DNA of 64,000 nucleotides from Candidatus Poribacteria bacterium (GTDB lineage: Bacteria > Poribacteria > WGA-4E > WGA-3G), in assembly GCA_022827885.1 (NCBI GenBank), contig JAJEIP010000050.1:1-64000 (forward strand). Direction: 5' to 3'. Of the stretch, positions 33,842-42,002 are shown one piece after another (the first letter of the stretch is position 1; every line of letters begins with the position of its first letter). Below the pieces are notes generated by a model. The model searched no databases. It had not been told where the DNA came from and was given only the letters and a program-made list of their open reading frames with translations. A program made the position numbers and the translations under genes.

Positions 33842-36800
33842 TTATCTGCTGGTCCGTTCAAAACGCAGGACACCTCGTCGTTCCGTGCCGACGTAAAACA
33901 TATTTTCGTCCACAACGAGAGAAGTCACAATTCCAGAAATTTCGGGGGCAATTTGTTTCCAAATGTTTGTCTCACCCTGTAGATGATAGATACCTTCGTC
34001 GTTAGCACCGTAAACAGAATTCCCTATTGTAGATAACGATTTGATGATAATATGTTCTCCAGTTTTATCAGTAAGCCTATCTGAAATAACCCCGTCTTTT
34101 GAGTAAAAAACCCCTTTGTCAGTTGCGATGTAGACTGTTGAACCTGCAAAGACTATGTCCTCAAAGTGCTCAACAGACAGTGGACAACTTGATGTAATGT
34201 CGTTCCAAGTGTCTCCGCCATCAAGCGATTGCATGAGATGACCATCCCGCTTACCAACATAGACGGTACCCCCCGAGGCAGCGATTTTAAAGCCTCTCCA
34301 CAACGTCTCACGGCGGAGTTGACCAGTCTCCTCTACACCGGTGTCGTACCATTCCGAGTCCCCAGGTTTCCATCGAAAGAGTTTATAGTTGTACTCCACA
34401 TAGAACGTTTCATTGTTGACTGCGAGACTCCCCCACAACCCTTCCCATATCAACTCATATACCATTGGCGGGTCTGTTTGCACCTCTACCAACCTTTCAA
34501 AGAATCGGGATGCACCAAAATCAGCGGTCTTTGATAAATCATCCAATAAGGCATCAGTTACACCAGAAAAACCAACTCGAAGTTCTGGACCTGATCGCCG
34601 TTCGTCTCTGAAAATGAAACGTTTGCCCGCCAGTACTTTGTACGCCAGTCCAGATGAACTTAAAGAAGGAGGTGCTCCTGGAACAGGGATAAGGGCATTA
34701 CCATCGGGAGACAACTGAAGAATAGTCGTTTCATAACTGCTTTGAATTCCTTTGGCATAGAGACCGCCATTGGCTCTTGCTATCTGCACAATTTCCGGTT
34801 GCTGCTTTTGGGGTAAAGGCCCTCTGGGGTTCACTTCCAAGTTGACAGCATCCCACGATGTGCCCCCATCGTTCGATGTGACAAAATGTTTACCCACGTT
34901 GGCGTAAAGTGCTGTAGACCCTTTTGGTGCCTGGTCTGCCACGAAACTGACTAAATTATCAACACGACTTTCCAGTCCGGTATGAAAGCGATGCCAGGTT
35001 TTACCACCATCAGTTGAACGATGAATCCCACTGCTGCCACCCGTATAAAATGTGTTTCCATCTAAAGCTGCAGCACATCGCACACTGAACCGCATAGGAG
35101 AAATCCCTGGAGATTCTATGGGTGTCCAAGTATCTCCAGAATCAACCGAGTGAATTACCATACCGTCATCATTTCCGATTGCCAAGACCGTATTCCCTGT
35201 AGTAATCAACGTTATATCCGGACGGAAGCCTGTCAGATTCCAAGCGTTCATAGGTGTTACGTCTGTCCATGAATCTCCGCCATCGGTTGAGCGAAAAATC
35301 CACCATGAACGTATCTCACCCGTCCACAGTTGCTCCCAAATGTCTTCTGATGCTCCATAGTGCCTTAAAATATTCACTGATGCCGCAACATAAATCTGGT
35401 CCTCATACACCGCGAGAGAGCCGACATGTACAATGTCATCCACTGGCAGCTGGAGGGACTTCCAAATTCCATCATCAAGGCGATAGAGTCCGAGATCTGT
35501 CCTTACAAACAACGTGTCTTGAATTGCTCGTAATGAATGAACCCCAGAATGGTCTGCCAAACGGCTGTCCAAACCAGCATTCATAGCCTTCCACGAATTG
35601 CCAGCATCATCCGACCTAAATATACCATGATTAAGGCAAAGATAGAAGGCATCTTCCATTATCATAAGTTCTCGCGTATAACCTTTTGGACAGAGACCAA
35701 CAAATTCCCATGTTACCCCTCCGTCGATTGACGCAAACAATTCATGAGAGGAAATAATATAAAGTGTCCCGTCCAGTTCTGCTATGGGTATATCGCCGCT
35801 GGTATCTTGATATAGGAAGGTATCATTGACAAGTTGCCACACCTCCTCACCGGCTGGCAATTTGTAGATACTCTCGTCCCCTATAACGGTATAGAGTGTA
35901 TTTTCCGAAGTCACTGACAAAGTGCCTACTTCTCCCAATATCCCCGGTTCACCCACCTGAATCCAGTTCACAGGGTCCTCCATGAGATCGTTTGAGTGTT
36001 GGAAACCTTCCAAGGTTTCGTGGACCACAGACGTTTCCTCATTAGGCTGTTGATGAGAGGCATTGTGCTTAATTGGTGTATTGACGTTCCCGAGCTGCGT
36101 CCGAACATCGGGTTTGGATTCAATATCCAGCACAATGGGTGCTTCGATGAGTTCAACTGTCATTTCAGATGCCGCATTGAAATCGTAGGGCTGTTGGAAA
36201 AGCGATAGGTATTGACTGCTTACACCCAATATCAACAACACCACTACTAACGTGGAAACGGCAATCGTCCACGGCACGAACGGTTTGCTACCAGAAGGTG
36301 CAGCGGTTTTCAGACGCGAAATCTCTCGCATGACATTCTCCGTGAGATTCGGTGTGATCTGGAAATTGTCTAAAACCTCTCGAATCATCGGTTCCTCCTT
36401 TTTTAAACGTTGCCGCGCACGATAGAGACGATTCTTAATCGCACTTACCGATACACCCAAGAACTCGCTGATCTCTTCATACGTCATTTCACCGAGGTAA
36501 TAAAGCGTGATGACAGTCCGTTCACTTTCTTGTAACTTGGCAAGCAGCTGCTGAACGACCTCTCGCCGTTTTTCTGCCGCTGTTCGCTCATTTTCCGCAA
36601 TGACATATCCTGAATATGTTGACTTTTCTAACTGCTCACTGCTCGTGTTTTCCAACGGTTGTGTTAGCAAACGCTTTTTGCGAAGCCACGCCTTGCAGCA
36701 GTTCGTCGCTATCACATAAAGCCAACCTGGAAAACGCTGTGGCTCTTTCAGTGTTGAGAGTTTCTGATACGCTTTCAAAAACGTATCCTGTGTGATATCC

Positions 36801-36937
36801 TCGGCGATGTGAAAATCACCAATTTTTCGCCACACAAGCGCATGCACTGATCTCCGATACTTTCTCAGGAGCACGGAGAACGCAGTATCATCACCTGAAA
36901 GAACGCGTTGAATGAGTTCAGCATCGTTGTTTTTCAT
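33842..36937 (-). CDS. ECF sigma factor - transmembrane helix - Asp-box propeller fusion
   Basis: The 1031-residue protein has three parts. Residues 1-185 are a complete ECF sigma factor: region 2 with HIAEDITQDTFLKAYQKL and RFPGWLYVIATN, region 4 with LYYLGEMTYEEISEFLGVSV and AIKNRLYRARQRLKKE. A single membrane helix (about 222-243, PWTIAVSTLVVVLLILGVSS) follows. Residues about 325-1031 are a repeat domain with seven Asp-boxes (SIDGGVTW, SDDAGNSW, STDGGDSW, SVDSGDTW, STDGGKTW, SNDGGTSW, SLDGGDTW), as in sialidase, sortilin and Ycf48-like propellers. Topology should put sigma in the cytoplasm and the propeller outside. It could be a one-protein signal system, with sigma released or allosterically freed by ligand or proteolysis. 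AGAGGTG precedes the ATG. LamG and permease genes follow. Confidence 0.88.
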   Translation of the reverse strand: MKNNDAELIQRVLSGDDTAFSVLLRKYRRSVHALVWRKIGDFHIAEDITQDTFLKAYQKLSTLKEPQRFPGWLYVIATNCCKAWLRKKRLLTQPLENTSSEQLEKSTYSGYVIAENERTAAEKRREVVQQLLAKLQESERTVITLYYLGEMTYEEISEFLGVSVSAIKNRLYRARQRLKKEEPMIREVLDNFQITPNLTENVMREISRLKTAAPSGSKPFVPWTIAVSTLVVVLLILGVSSQYLSLFQQPYDFNAASEMTVELIEAPIVLDIESKPDVRTQLGNVNTPIKHNASHQQPNEETSVVHETLEGFQHSNDLMEDPVNWIQVGEPGILGEVGTLSVTSENTLYTVIGDESIYKLPAGEEVWQLVNDTFLYQDTSGDIPIAELDGTLYIISSHELFASIDGGVTWEFVGLCPKGYTRELMIMEDAFYLCLNHGIFRSDDAGNSWKAMNAGLDSRLADHSGVHSLRAIQDTLFVRTDLGLYRLDDGIWKSLQLPVDDIVHVGSLAVYEDQIYVAASVNILRHYGASEDIWEQLWTGEIRSWWIFRSTDGGDSWTDVTPMNAWNLTGFRPDITLITTGNTVLAIGNDDGMVIHSVDSGDTWTPIESPGISPMRFSVRCAAALDGNTFYTGGSSGIHRSTDGGKTWHRFHTGLESRVDNLVSFVADQAPKGSTALYANVGKHFVTSNDGGTSWDAVNLEVNPRGPLPQKQQPEIVQIARANGGLYAKGIQSSYETTILQLSPDGNALIPVPGAPPSLSSSGLAYKVLAGKRFIFRDERRSGPELRVGFSGVTDALLDDLSKTADFGASRFFERLVEVQTDPPMVYELIWEGLWGSLAVNNETFYVEYNYKLFRWKPGDSEWYDTGVEETGQLRRETLWRGFKIAASGGTVYVGKRDGHLMQSLDGGDTWNDITSSCPLSVEHFEDIVFAGSTVYIATDKGVFYSKDGVISDRLTDKTGEHIIIKSLSTIGNSVYGANDEGIYHLQGETNIWKQIAPEISGIVTSLVVDENMFYVGTERRGVLRFERTSR

Positions 36938-37221
36938 CGGACACCTCTGAAAAAGAAAAATTTGTCATTCCACAGTCACACTTAGTGACGCGCCGTAAAA
37001 TGAAAAAGTCTCACAATTTTAAAAATGGGAACCAATTCATATAAAGGGGATTGAGATTCCGTCCTGGTGATAATCAGCGGTAAGAAGAGCTTGGAGTCGT
37101 GCGATTTGTTTTTTTCTATCTGTTAGCAGCATTATCAAACGTTCCGAGACTAAAACCCAATGCTTTAGCTTTGGGATACAGTCTCGTCCTCTTGGAAAGG
37201 ACCCAAGCGTTCATTTTTCCC

Positions 37222-37251
37222 TTGACCTTTGGTCCGAAAGTGTGGTATAAT
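37222..37251 (+). promoter_or_regulatory. Promoter of tnpB
   Basis: TTGACC (37222-37227), 18 bases, TATAAT (37246-37251), inside the left part of the transposon, about 100 bases before the tnpB start. Confidence 0.6.
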
Positions 37252-37351
37252 CGGTGTATCAAGTTGGCAGACATGCATAGCGTCACCGCTGGTTGGCGTG
37301 TCGGTTTCCTACCCACTATGCAGGGGTTAAAGACTTGAGACTTGGTATACC

Positions 37352-38563
37352 ATGCGAAACACAAAACATAAACTTTTTCACGATATATTGTTGAAGCACC
37401 TGCATAATGATTTGGACATCATAGGGATTGTCCGAAATCACTTTGTTGCCGTGTCTCGACGCTATTACCGTCGGTATGGTAAATCGCTTTCCTACGCGAA
37501 ACTGTCGAAACACTTGACGAAACTTAAGAGACTTGAGAAATACGCATATTGGAATATCCCTTACGCGTGGAGTCTCCAGAACATGCTGAAACGCTTGGCA
37601 CAAAGCTACCGCGAAATGAAGACGTTGGGTCGAGGTCAACCGCGTTTCAAGAAGTGTAAGCACCATAAAGGGATGACGTTTGACGGGACGCACTGCCCGA
37701 TAGAACAGATCGCCCCGAAACAAAAGGGTGTTCGAAACCACCCGACGTATAAAATCCGTCTCAACGGACGCTGGTATCGTTTTGCGTTGCATCGTGAGAT
37801 ACAAGGCGAAATCACGCGCATTCAAGTTCATAGAGACGCCCTCGGAGATATGTATATTACGCTGACAGAAGACTATACCGAAATCAAGATCGAACCCAAG
37901 ACCGGTAAAGCGGAAGGGTTTGATATGGGTATCAAGGACTTTCTGATTGGCAGTGATGGTCATAGGTATACGTCTCCAATGTTCTACAAACAGAACGCTG
38001 AAAAGTTAGCGACAGCACAGCGTGAGTATTCCCGCAAGGTGAAAGGGTCTAATAACCAAGAGAGGGACCGCAAGACCGTTGCGCGTATCCATAAGAAAAC
38101 GGCGAATCAGAGAACAGACCACCATTGGAAACTGGCGATAGAACTGTGTCAAAAGTTCGATATTCTGTTCTTTGAAGACCTGAACCTTGAAGGCATGAAA
38201 CGCTTGTGGGGGAAACAGGTCTCTGACCTCGCGTTTGGTGAGTTCCTGCGGAAACTCAAGCACCAGTCTCATAAACGTATTCGCTCCGTGCTGAAAATCG
38301 GACGGTGGACTCCCACGACAAAGTGCTGTTGTGTTTGTGGACATAAGCATCAAACCCTGGCGTTAGCAGACCGTTCTTGGAGGTGTCCAGAGTGTCATAC
38401 ACACCTTGACCGGGACGCGAACGCTGCGGTGAACATTCTTAAGGAAGGGATAGCTTCCTTTGGCTTAGGAGTTGTAAGTCCTATTGTTTTGTTTAACAAG
38501 ATCGTAGGCATCTCCGTTGAATCGCACCATCCGATTCTGAAATCCACAAGTGCTTCTGCGTAA
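37352..38563 (+). CDS. tnpB: TnpB RNA-guided endonuclease (OrfB)
   Basis: The 403-residue protein has an N-terminal helical domain (including RNHFVAVSRRYYRRYGKSLS) and a split RuvC-like nuclease. The three catalytic acids appear as GFDMGIKDF (Asp near 190), FFEDLNLEGM (Glu near 275) and HLDRDANAAVNI (Asp near 351). The zinc finger is CCCVCGHKHQ...WRCPECHTH. All catalytic and zinc residues are present, and the length is normal, so it should be an active guide-RNA-dependent nuclease. The guide RNA is expected from the 3' end of the gene and the right end of the element. The start ATG is at 37352, and no strong ribosome site is seen. Confidence 0.9.
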   Translation: MRNTKHKLFHDILLKHLHNDLDIIGIVRNHFVAVSRRYYRRYGKSLSYAKLSKHLTKLKRLEKYAYWNIPYAWSLQNMLKRLAQSYREMKTLGRGQPRFKKCKHHKGMTFDGTHCPIEQIAPKQKGVRNHPTYKIRLNGRWYRFALHREIQGEITRIQVHRDALGDMYITLTEDYTEIKIEPKTGKAEGFDMGIKDFLIGSDGHRYTSPMFYKQNAEKLATAQREYSRKVKGSNNQERDRKTVARIHKKTANQRTDHHWKLAIELCQKFDILFFEDLNLEGMKRLWGKQVSDLAFGEFLRKLKHQSHKRIRSVLKIGRWTPTTKCCCVCGHKHQTLALADRSWRCPECHTHLDRDANAAVNILKEGIASFGLGVVSPIVLFNKIVGISVESHHPILKSTSASA

Positions 38564-38595
38564 CTTTTGCAGAAGCCCAAGTCTTCAGACTTGGG
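38552..38595 (+). ncRNA. Putative omega-RNA (reRNA) 3' scaffold hairpins
   Basis: Two adjacent perfect hairpins span the tnpB stop codon: GCTTCTGC/GCAGAAGC (8 bp) and CCCAAGTCT/AGACTTGGG (9 bp). In TnpB systems the right-end transcript forms such a scaffold, and the sequence just beyond the element acts as guide. Here that would be near 38597-38620. The 5' end of the RNA cannot be placed from sequence. Confidence 0.5.
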
Positions 38596-38643
38596 GTCTA
38601 TCACAGCATAAATCTGGCTAAAAGGATATAACGTGAGCCTATG

Positions 38644-40071
38644 CTAAATCTCAACACGAACAAATGCGAGATAGGCTCCAGATAAAAGGATTATGACGAA
38701 CAGGGATAGCAACATAAGATCGACTGCTGCTGTATTGAAGTCCTTACTGAAACTCAAGGTGTCTTCAAATTTCGGAATCGCCTCTAACGGGACAGGCTTC
38801 TGTGACATCCCTTCACGAACCCCGGAGATATGGAGGCTCTCCGGATCGGCTTGATCGGTGTCAACGATGAAAACCCGATATTGTTGGGCGTAAGATTTAA
38901 CGTTCTCTAAAAATTGCAAATGCCGTTCAAACCCCGTTCCGGCAAAGAATTCAAGGAGGTGCTGGAAAATGGTGACAGGTGAAATTTGGGTGATAGCACG
39001 CGCCTGACGGACCTGAGAAATCCGCTGTTTTAAACGTTCTTCGTGCAGTCGTTCCTGCCCTGCTGCGTCTTTAATGACATACTCGCCTGCCACTTGTAAT
39101 ACTTGGATTTGGGTCAAACTCTTATCCGGATCATACCGAAGTGCATAGTATTCGTTCTCAAGTTCCTTCTCGAGCTGGGCACTACGTTCAGAGAATCCGA
39201 GGGCAGACTTTGGCGGTGTAGAACGTCCCGCAAGCGAAACGAGCGTGCTGGGCATAAAAACCACAAAGGTGACCCAAGCCAAGAGAAGTATCACGAGACT
39301 CACTGCGCTCCGCTGCACACGTGCCGACACAAGCAAACCCAATGCAAGAAATAGGCTTATGTACAGGAGTGTAATAAAGAAAATGAAACATAGACGTCCC
39401 CAAGCCTCCGCCCCGAGGTGCACATCGTTCGACGTGGAAATGACTAAGAGGTTCACCAAGACGGCAAGTGTAAACGGAATGTTTATACTGATTAATGCCC
39501 CTAAAAATTTGCCAATCAGGACCGTGTGCCGTGGGATCGGATTCGCAAACATCAATCGCAGTGTGCCTTGCTCGCGCTCGTGGGAAACCGCATCGAAGGT
39601 GAATAGGAGCGCGATGAGACTTAAGACATAGCCGATGATAAAACTCCAATCCACTTTGGCGACATTTGGGCGGACGTTATGCAGATCCGGAGTAGCCGAA
39701 TGATATACCAGAAGCCAAAAACTTTCTAAGAGCGGTTCACCTCCCTTCTCCCAACGACTGAACCCGCCCTCTACATTGCTTGGCAAAAAGGGCTCGCCGC
39801 CCTCCGCGCAGAAGCGAAGGTCGGAGGGCTTTTTGTAAAGCCATCCAGGGCCCTGCTTCGCGAGTTTATACAGACTGTCCTCGGCATAATTTGCTAAGCG
39901 ATTCTGATATCTGGTAACAGCATTGTGATAGTTCTGGACGCGTTTCGGGTGTTCCCGAAGATGCATAATCGCATTGGTCAGCATCAAGCCAATCAGCAGC
40001 ACGGTTGCAAGCGCGAATCGGAGGCTATTGAGGTTATCGTAAAGTTCGCGTTTCGTAATGTGTAATATCAT
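38644..40071 (-). CDS. ABC-2 type permease A, module 2
   Basis: The 475-residue protein is the counterpart of permease A at 29789-31240. It has ITKRELYDNLNSLRFALATV, the insert motif GPGWLYKKPSDLRFCAEGGE, the membrane core LLFTFDAVSHEREQGTLRLM followed by FANPIPRHTVLIGKFLG, and the C-terminal IVILLSGAYLAFVRVEI. The shared GVREGMSQKP (GVREGLSQKP-like in the partner: VREGLSQKP) before the last helix confirms paralogy. Its ATG lies two bases after the stop of permease B, so the two are made together. No ATPase gene is adjacent. Confidence 0.82.
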   Translation of the reverse strand: MILHITKRELYDNLNSLRFALATVLLIGLMLTNAIMHLREHPKRVQNYHNAVTRYQNRLANYAEDSLYKLAKQGPGWLYKKPSDLRFCAEGGEPFLPSNVEGGFSRWEKGGEPLLESFWLLVYHSATPDLHNVRPNVAKVDWSFIIGYVLSLIALLFTFDAVSHEREQGTLRLMFANPIPRHTVLIGKFLGALISINIPFTLAVLVNLLVISTSNDVHLGAEAWGRLCFIFFITLLYISLFLALGLLVSARVQRSAVSLVILLLAWVTFVVFMPSTLVSLAGRSTPPKSALGFSERSAQLEKELENEYYALRYDPDKSLTQIQVLQVAGEYVIKDAAGQERLHEERLKQRISQVRQARAITQISPVTIFQHLLEFFAGTGFERHLQFLENVKSYAQQYRVFIVDTDQADPESLHISGVREGMSQKPVPLEAIPKFEDTLSFSKDFNTAAVDLMLLSLFVIILLSGAYLAFVRVEI

Positions 40072-40073
40072 AT

Positions 40074-41585
40074 CTACACCTCACTCCTAACGAAAATCAG
40101 AAATATCACGATGAAAAGCGCGAGATTCATCAGGAGCAAAAGGCAGACATCTGGTAAGGCTCGCTTAGCATTCGTATTCACATCGACCCTTTCAAAAGAG
40201 AACTCGGGTAGATTGCTCCATTCCGCCGCGCCTTTGTCCGAAGAAAACCATTGTCGGGATCTAAAAATTTCTTCGTCATAAAAATAGGCAATCACGTGTT
40301 GTCTGTAGCGTCTCGCAGCATCGAAAAAATCTTTGACACCGAGCAGGTCGGTGCCAGCCCAGGCTTGTGTTGCGGTGTCATACAACCCGACGGGCAAGAG
40401 TTTCAGATAGAGTCGCTCCACATTTGCAGGTTGAATAAAAATGTCTTCCAGTGCCGATTTTCGGATGAACCACGTTCGGTCGGCTGTGCCGACAACCTGT
40501 GTCCCGAGGAAACCGAAATAATTCTGCGCGTGCGGAATTCTTGGTTCAGCTTTCTCGTTGAGCGTATAAGCTTCCATCTTGCTCTTGTAGGTGTACGATA
40601 GGCGATCAGGGGTCCCCCAAAGATATGCGCCGTACCACCCGCTCCCCATAATCTTAAAATGCCAGTCTTCCCCTGGCAGCGCATCAGTGGCGAGAAAGTG
40701 TTTCCGATCTCTGTCAAACGCCTCCCACATCTGTTCAATTTGGTTGAAAGCAGATGCCGAACGCTCCTGCGGTGCTTCCGGTCGCGGGACCACGGCGAGA
40801 ATCATATTCGGATAGACGAGGACTAAGAATCCCCAAACGAACATGGAGAGCATCAATGCGGTTCTGGTTCGACGCGTCGCCGCCGAAATCAGCATGCCAA
40901 TGAGATAGAATACGGAAAGATACACAACAGTCGTGAAAATAATTCCGCCGATCCGTAAAAGATCATCGGTGTTCAGAGAAATGGTCGGAGTTGTCATCAG
41001 TAAGATAATTGTGAGGATCAGGCTCATTAGCAATGGCACCAGTAAACAGAGCATCGCAGAGATGTATTTAGCAAGCAGAATATACCCGCGAGGGATGGAA
41101 TGCGTCAGGACCAGACGTAAGGTGCCACGCTCATATTCTCCTGCGAGGGTGGCGTAGGCGAAAATCAGTGCTAATAAACTCAGGATCACCTCAAAGATAA
41201 AAACAATATCTATGGAAACGAACATATCCATAAATGGATTATCAGAGCTATGCATTCCGGCGTCCCACAACGATGGAACAAATGTATGTGATACCCCTAC
41301 CTCGTTACCGAGTTGTTTATCGAACCCGACATTGAAAATGCTTAACGGGTTCGGGGGGCGATCCGCAAATAATTTCTCTGCCCCTGCAGAATACGTTTTT
41401 TTCTCCTGAAGCTGCCGCTGATGCATTTTGACAGCAGCGTTATGGCTTGCCAAGCGTTGCTCATAATCCTTAATAAGCACAATGGTATTGGCAACCACAA
41501 GCAACAGCATAATTAAGACTGCTGCCGCAAATCGGAACGTCATTAAGTTGTCAAGGAGTTCTCGACGGATGAGTGTTGTTAGCAT
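40074..41585 (-). CDS. ABC-2 type permease B, module 2
   Basis: The 503-residue protein matches permease B at 31448-32947. It has DNPFMDMFVSIDIVFIFEVI, LALIFAYATLAGEYERGTLR, LVLTHSIPRGYILLAKY and a C-terminal NLALFIVIFLIFVRSEV. Six membrane segments and two large extracytoplasmic inserts are seen. RQWFSSDKGAAEWSNLPEFS near the end corresponds to RAWFSSDKGKAEFVDLPVFQ in module 1. The gap to the sigma-propeller gene is 417 bases, of which 362 are a MITE-like element, so the original gap was about 49 bases. Confidence 0.82.
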   Translation of the reverse strand: MLTTLIRRELLDNLMTFRFAAAVLIMLLLVVANTIVLIKDYEQRLASHNAAVKMHQRQLQEKKTYSAGAEKLFADRPPNPLSIFNVGFDKQLGNEVGVSHTFVPSLWDAGMHSSDNPFMDMFVSIDIVFIFEVILSLLALIFAYATLAGEYERGTLRLVLTHSIPRGYILLAKYISAMLCLLVPLLMSLILTIILLMTTPTISLNTDDLLRIGGIIFTTVVYLSVFYLIGMLISAATRRTRTALMLSMFVWGFLVLVYPNMILAVVPRPEAPQERSASAFNQIEQMWEAFDRDRKHFLATDALPGEDWHFKIMGSGWYGAYLWGTPDRLSYTYKSKMEAYTLNEKAEPRIPHAQNYFGFLGTQVVGTADRTWFIRKSALEDIFIQPANVERLYLKLLPVGLYDTATQAWAGTDLLGVKDFFDAARRYRQHVIAYFYDEEIFRSRQWFSSDKGAAEWSNLPEFSFERVDVNTNAKRALPDVCLLLLMNLALFIVIFLIFVRSEV

Positions 41586-41604
41586 TAATTATACCTCCAT
41601 CACT

Positions 41605-41978
41605 TTAGATACTAAAGTTTGGACAATTTATGTTGGTTGGACGTTATTATCCTAACGTTTCTTTATTTTTCTACGAGTTTTGGGGTTGGAGATAACCGAA
41701 AAAAATACGTTTCTGTTGAACATTCACGGAGCTAAACATAGCACTCCGCTGGAGTGCGGGGACCTTTGGAGCCTTTTTCTATTGACATATCACGCCTCTG
41801 GCGTGAGGAGTCTCTTTGACGCGGGTAGCGTTAGTTTCGACATTTGCTGCATCTGGGAGTCGGAGGGGGTGTTGGCGTTTGCTCCAGCGGAGCAATATGT
41901 CTATAGCAGCCAATAGTAGCAAGTCCTGCACTCCAGCGGAGTGCTATGTCTGACAATTGTCCAAACTTTAGTTTAGAT
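41605..41978. mobile_element. MITE-like element with 18-bp terminal inverted repeats
   Basis: ACTAAAGTTTGGACAATT at 41611-41628 and its exact reverse complement at 41955-41972 bound 362 bases with no open gene. TTAGAT directly flanks both ends (41605-41610 and 41973-41978), fitting a 6-bp target duplication. Inside are four hairpins: GCACTCCGCTGGAGTGC (41741), CACGCCTCTGGCGTG (41791), GCTCCAGCGGAGC (41881) and GCACTCCAGCGGAGTGC (41928). Three lie next to ACATA or TATGT. It sits between the sigma-propeller gene and permease B of module 2. Confidence 0.85.
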
Positions 41979-42002
41979 AGCATCTGCTACAAAATTACAC
42001 GT

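Larger units (their letters stand above)
37130..38610 (+). mobile_element. TnpB-only transposon (IS200/IS605 superfamily, IS1341 type)
   Basis: The element carries tnpB but no Y1 transposase gene. The left part has an imperfect hairpin CCCAATGCTTTAGCTTTGGG (37156-37175). The right end has GCTTCTGC/GCAGAAGC (38552-38576) and CCCAAGTCT/AGACTTGGG (38576-38595). Subterminal hairpins instead of terminal inverted repeats, and no target duplication, fit this superfamily. Exact ends are estimated. It lies between the two sigma-propeller modules. Movement would need a TnpA from elsewhere. Confidence 0.75.

Noticed and set aside
37352-38563. TnpB as a Cas12 effector of a CRISPR locus
   Set aside because: The size and hairpin-ended element are those of a TnpB transposon, and no CRISPR-like spaced direct repeats occur nearby.
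41734-41950. The four hairpins as a CRISPR array
   Set aside because: The hairpins differ in sequence and spacing and lie within an element bounded by terminal inverted repeats.
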